From Helicoverpa zea (taxonomy: Eukaryota; Arthropoda; Insecta; Lepidoptera; Noctuidae): 64,000 nt of DNA. A program made the translations under genes and the position numbers. The first letter of the stretch is position 1, and each line of letters opens with the position of its first letter. This document shows positions 61,790 through 64,000 of the stretch, one piece after another. Under the pieces are notes generated by a model, which saw only the letters and a program-made list of their open reading frames with translations, was not told the origin of the DNA and did not search any database. The stretch spans positions 62,001 through 126,000 of the forward strand of contig NC_061473.1 in assembly GCF_022581195.2 (NCBI RefSeq), written 5' to 3'.

Positions 61790-63205
61790 CTGAAACGAGT
61801 GTTGCGAGTCTCGTACTAGCTGCGAATCGATGCAGTCGTGCTGCTGACGCGTATATTTGTTTATTACAAATAAGAATTTAGCGCGGCGCAAGCCGTTGCT
61901 AGTCGTTTTTTTAATCGCCATGAGTGAACAACTCGTGGCGAATGAGCTGCTGGCGTTCCTGCAGCAGAAGCTGGACGTGATGGACGAGGTGTCCGCTGTC
62001 CAAATCTGCGCGTCGAACTTCAGCGAGGATGACGTCGCTGCTGCAAAGCAGCTGCTGTACAGGTTGCTCAACAAGAGCGACCAGATGGTGTCCCGCCGGC
62101 GTGACGGGACAAAGAAGAGCATTCAGGACATCATCACGCTGCTAAAGGAGACCGATCCAGACGACGTGCCGACGTTTGTGGCGAAGGATCTGAATAAGCT
62201 TCCGCCCGTCACCTTCGACCACGTCGACGTTACGAGCCTGCTGAAAGACATCGTCTTTCTAAAGGCAAGTCTTGCGGATGTACAGAAGAAGTTAGATGCA
62301 TCCCAAATTACAGTCGCCGATTTGCGCAGCGAACTTAACGAGTTGCGTAAATCGGTGACTGTAACTGGGTCACCTGTGGGTGCATCGAACGTAAACATGC
62401 AGCGCGGAGCGTGCCTCGATGTATCGGGTGCAAGTTTCGCGTCAGCAGTTTTGTCGCCGTCACCGCTGTCACCGCCGAACGCTGAGTCGGCACAGTGCGC
62501 GCCTCGTGCGCCCCGCTGCCCCGCTCCCGTCCCTGCGGCTCCTCCGCTCGCCGCCGCTCGACCGCTCGATCAGCTGCTCGTTTCTGCAGCCTCGGCGAAA
62601 CATCAAAATGTACGTCGAGACTACGTTAGCGTCATAGGTAGCAAAATTGATGCTACGAAGAAGCCCGTGCCCGTAAAGGGACAGAATCGGGCTGACGATG
62701 AGGGGTTCGTTACGGTGCAAAGGAGGAAGCGCCGTCAGCGAACCAACAAGAATCGTTGCGGCACGGCTCCTGTTGAGCCAAACATCAAAATTCGTGCCGC
62801 CAAGCCGAACACCCCGGTGTACATCTCCCGCCTACACTACACCACTAAGGCGGAGGACATCGTGGAGTACGTGCGTCAGAAGCTGAAGTACGCCCCGAGA
62901 GTGCAGCTGCTGGAGTCGCGCCATAACGCCAACTTCAAGGCGTTCGTGGTGCGAGTGCCAACGTGTTTCCTGCACCTCGTGTTGGACGAGAACTTCTGGC
63001 CACAGGACGTGGTTTTCCGTCGCTTCCGCGGACAAGTGCCACAGGACCGCACAGTGCCATAGTGCATAAGGAAGTGCTATTAACATAGTTTTAAGTTTTT
63101 ATTTACTAACAATTTTGTATAACATATGTATGCTAGTTTTAAGGTATTTATCTATGGGCCTTTGATGCCTGAAAATAAAGGTGATTTGATTTTGATTTTT
63201 TGAAA
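61790..63205 (+). mobile_element. ORF1-only non-LTR element (half-LINE)
   Basis: An intact ORF1 is followed within about 110 bp by a typical lepidopteran LINE 3' end: TATGGGCCTTTGATGCCTG, AATAAA at 63174-63179, then a GATTTGATTTTGATTTT tail. No reverse transcriptase frame lies between, so it resembles a HAL1-type element mobilised in trans. The 5' limit is estimated and no clear target duplication was found. Confidence 0.65.
61920..63062 (+). CDS. LINE ORF1-like RNA-binding protein, intact, 380 residues
   Basis: The start is the first in-frame ATG (GCCATGAGT, good context); the frame opens further upstream but without ATG. The N-terminal helical segment (LLAFLQQKLDVMDEVSAVQI, SEDDVAAAKQLLYRLL) matches the start of CR1/Jockey-type ORF1 proteins. 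A coiled-coil-like stretch (SLLKDIVFLKASLADVQKKL to LRSELNELRKS, about residues 108-158) should drive multimerisation. A Ser/Pro/Ala-rich linker and a basic cluster (QRRKRRQRTNKNR) follow. The C-terminal domain, VYISRLHYTTKAEDIVEYVR ... NFWPQDVVFRRFRGQ, is the RRM-like fold with the WP..VxxRRF ending typical of these ORF1s. Family members bind element RNA and act as chaperones. There is no stop or frameshift, and the codon use is GC-rich, unlike the decayed neighbours. It is either a young copy or a domesticated gene. Confidence 0.8.
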   Translation: MSEQLVANELLAFLQQKLDVMDEVSAVQICASNFSEDDVAAAKQLLYRLLNKSDQMVSRRRDGTKKSIQDIITLLKETDPDDVPTFVAKDLNKLPPVTFDHVDVTSLLKDIVFLKASLADVQKKLDASQITVADLRSELNELRKSVTVTGSPVGASNVNMQRGACLDVSGASFASAVLSPSPLSPPNAESAQCAPRAPRCPAPVPAAPPLAAARPLDQLLVSAASAKHQNVRRDYVSVIGSKIDATKKPVPVKGQNRADDEGFVTVQRRKRRQRTNKNRCGTAPVEPNIKIRAAKPNTPVYISRLHYTTKAEDIVEYVRQKLKYAPRVQLLESRHNANFKAFVVRVPTCFLHLVLDENFWPQDVVFRRFRGQVPQDRTVP

Positions 63206-63688
63206 CCAGCATAAAGGAACTAGTATTCAAATAAAATGTACCGCTATCACACGATAGCATGTCAAGGTAAAAGTATGAACATTGAAACGAAAGCAAAAGT
63301 GTGCGAGATCCTGAATCCGCCATGATACATCCGCGAAACGGCGTGCACACATCACGACCGCGCCTCACACCGACGCGAATACGTAGGCTTTATTTAAATC
63401 AGTTGAGACGAGTTTAGATACGTCATTATAATTAGATATAATATAGAAAATTGAATTTATGGATTTGTGATGATGGATTTGTGTAGTCAATTTAATTAGA
63501 TTTTGAGAAGGCTTCATTCTTAGTGTCTCTTTTTTAGCATAGACATCTATATTTTCCGTTAAAATTTCAAGAAAAATACGATACTACCGTGTTGGCTCGC
63601 TCTTATGAAAAACGTATTGCAGTTTTTTTATTAAGTACACTACATATTTGGAGATAGTGAAATCCCACCCAAAACAAAAATGTGAAAG
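63206..63688. other. spacer
   Basis: AT-rich. A CpG-rich patch (63310-63380) is the only notable feature. No exon is recognised. Confidence 0.35.
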
Positions 63689-64000
63689 ACTGCCAAGTTC
63701 GATAATATGGGAATGCTTCGCCTATAAAAGAAGTGAGATCTGAATAAGTACCAAGTTCCATACACATACCTCAGTTAAAAATAGTTACTTTTTAATGATG
63801 TTACTTGGCAAGTTTTCACACACCTTGTTATAAACCTACTAAACGCATGAATCAAGTATTTAATTTTCTATTAAAACTTGCCAAGTAACATCATTAAAAA
63901 GTAACTATTTTTAACTGAGGTATGTGTATGGAACTTGGTACTTATTCAGATCTCACTTCTTTTATAGGCGAAGCATTCCCATATTATCGAACTTGGCAGT
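63689..64000. mobile_element. perfect 128-bp inverted repeat, cut by the window edge
   Basis: Arm 63689-63816 (ACTGCCAAGTTCGATAATAT outward) and arm 63873-64000 are exact complements around a 56-bp AT-rich centre. The right arm reaches the last base, so it may extend further; to the left the sequence continues TGTGAAAG. It is a foldback/MITE-type lepidopteran repeat. No coding frame or target duplication is visible. Confidence 0.9.

Noticed and set aside
61857..61919. Longer N terminus for the ORF1 protein
   Set aside because: The extra 21 codons start at a non-ATG codon; ATG 61920 has a good context and begins the family-like helix.

Overview
This is an AT-rich arthropod chromosome segment with split genes, long introns and intergenic DNA, and a dense load of decayed transposons. 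It is almost certainly from a moth or butterfly, probably a noctuid-type moth. The grounds are several dispersed repeats that I recognise as lepidopteran: tRNA-derived SINEs, LINE 3' ends with GATGATGATG-type tails, the 'GCCCGCGACTTCG' element and the 'GGTTCCGTACC' element. An insect-type C/EBP gene fits this. I see no CRISPR array, operon, rRNA or functional tRNA gene.

Layout. 0.9-1.9 kb: a short, unrecognised, phase-consistent multi-exon membrane protein candidate on the minus strand. 2.0-3.0 kb: a hAT-type DNA transposon remnant with a perfect 8-bp target duplication. 4.06-7.36 kb: an eight-exon secreted trypsin-like serine protease on the plus strand, in which the near-invariant oxyanion-hole glycine is replaced by histidine. 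8-22 kb: mostly non-coding, with a MITE, several SINEs and 65-82 bp LINE tails flanked by target-site duplications, and a LINE C-terminal fragment folded into a perfect 47-bp hairpin. 23.2-24.24 kb: a CpG-rich promoter/leader with a short upstream ORF, then an intronless C/EBP-family bZIP transcription factor (related to Drosophila slbo and silkmoth chorion C/EBP). 24-50 kb: about 26 kb without a recognisable coding exon, holding a SINE, a MITE, CpG-rich islands and many copies of an 8-mer, CCTRGTAY. It may contain C/EBP 3' UTR and regulatory DNA.

50-64 kb is a transposon cluster. In order it holds: an eight-unit ~118-bp tandem array rich in YY1/Pho-like ATGGCGG sites; a Harbinger deletion derivative; a 131-bp-arm foldback element; a lepidopteran dispersed element containing a truncated LINE that is itself broken by a 227-bp MITE; a second dispersed element holding a SINE with another retroposon in its tail; an intact ORF1-only LINE-like gene; and a perfect 128-bp inverted repeat that runs to the window edge.

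The genes do not form a pathway. The two well-supported host genes are the protease (a secreted zymogen) and the C/EBP regulator (nuclear). All exon structures were inferred by eye from splice signals and reading phase, without transcript evidence.
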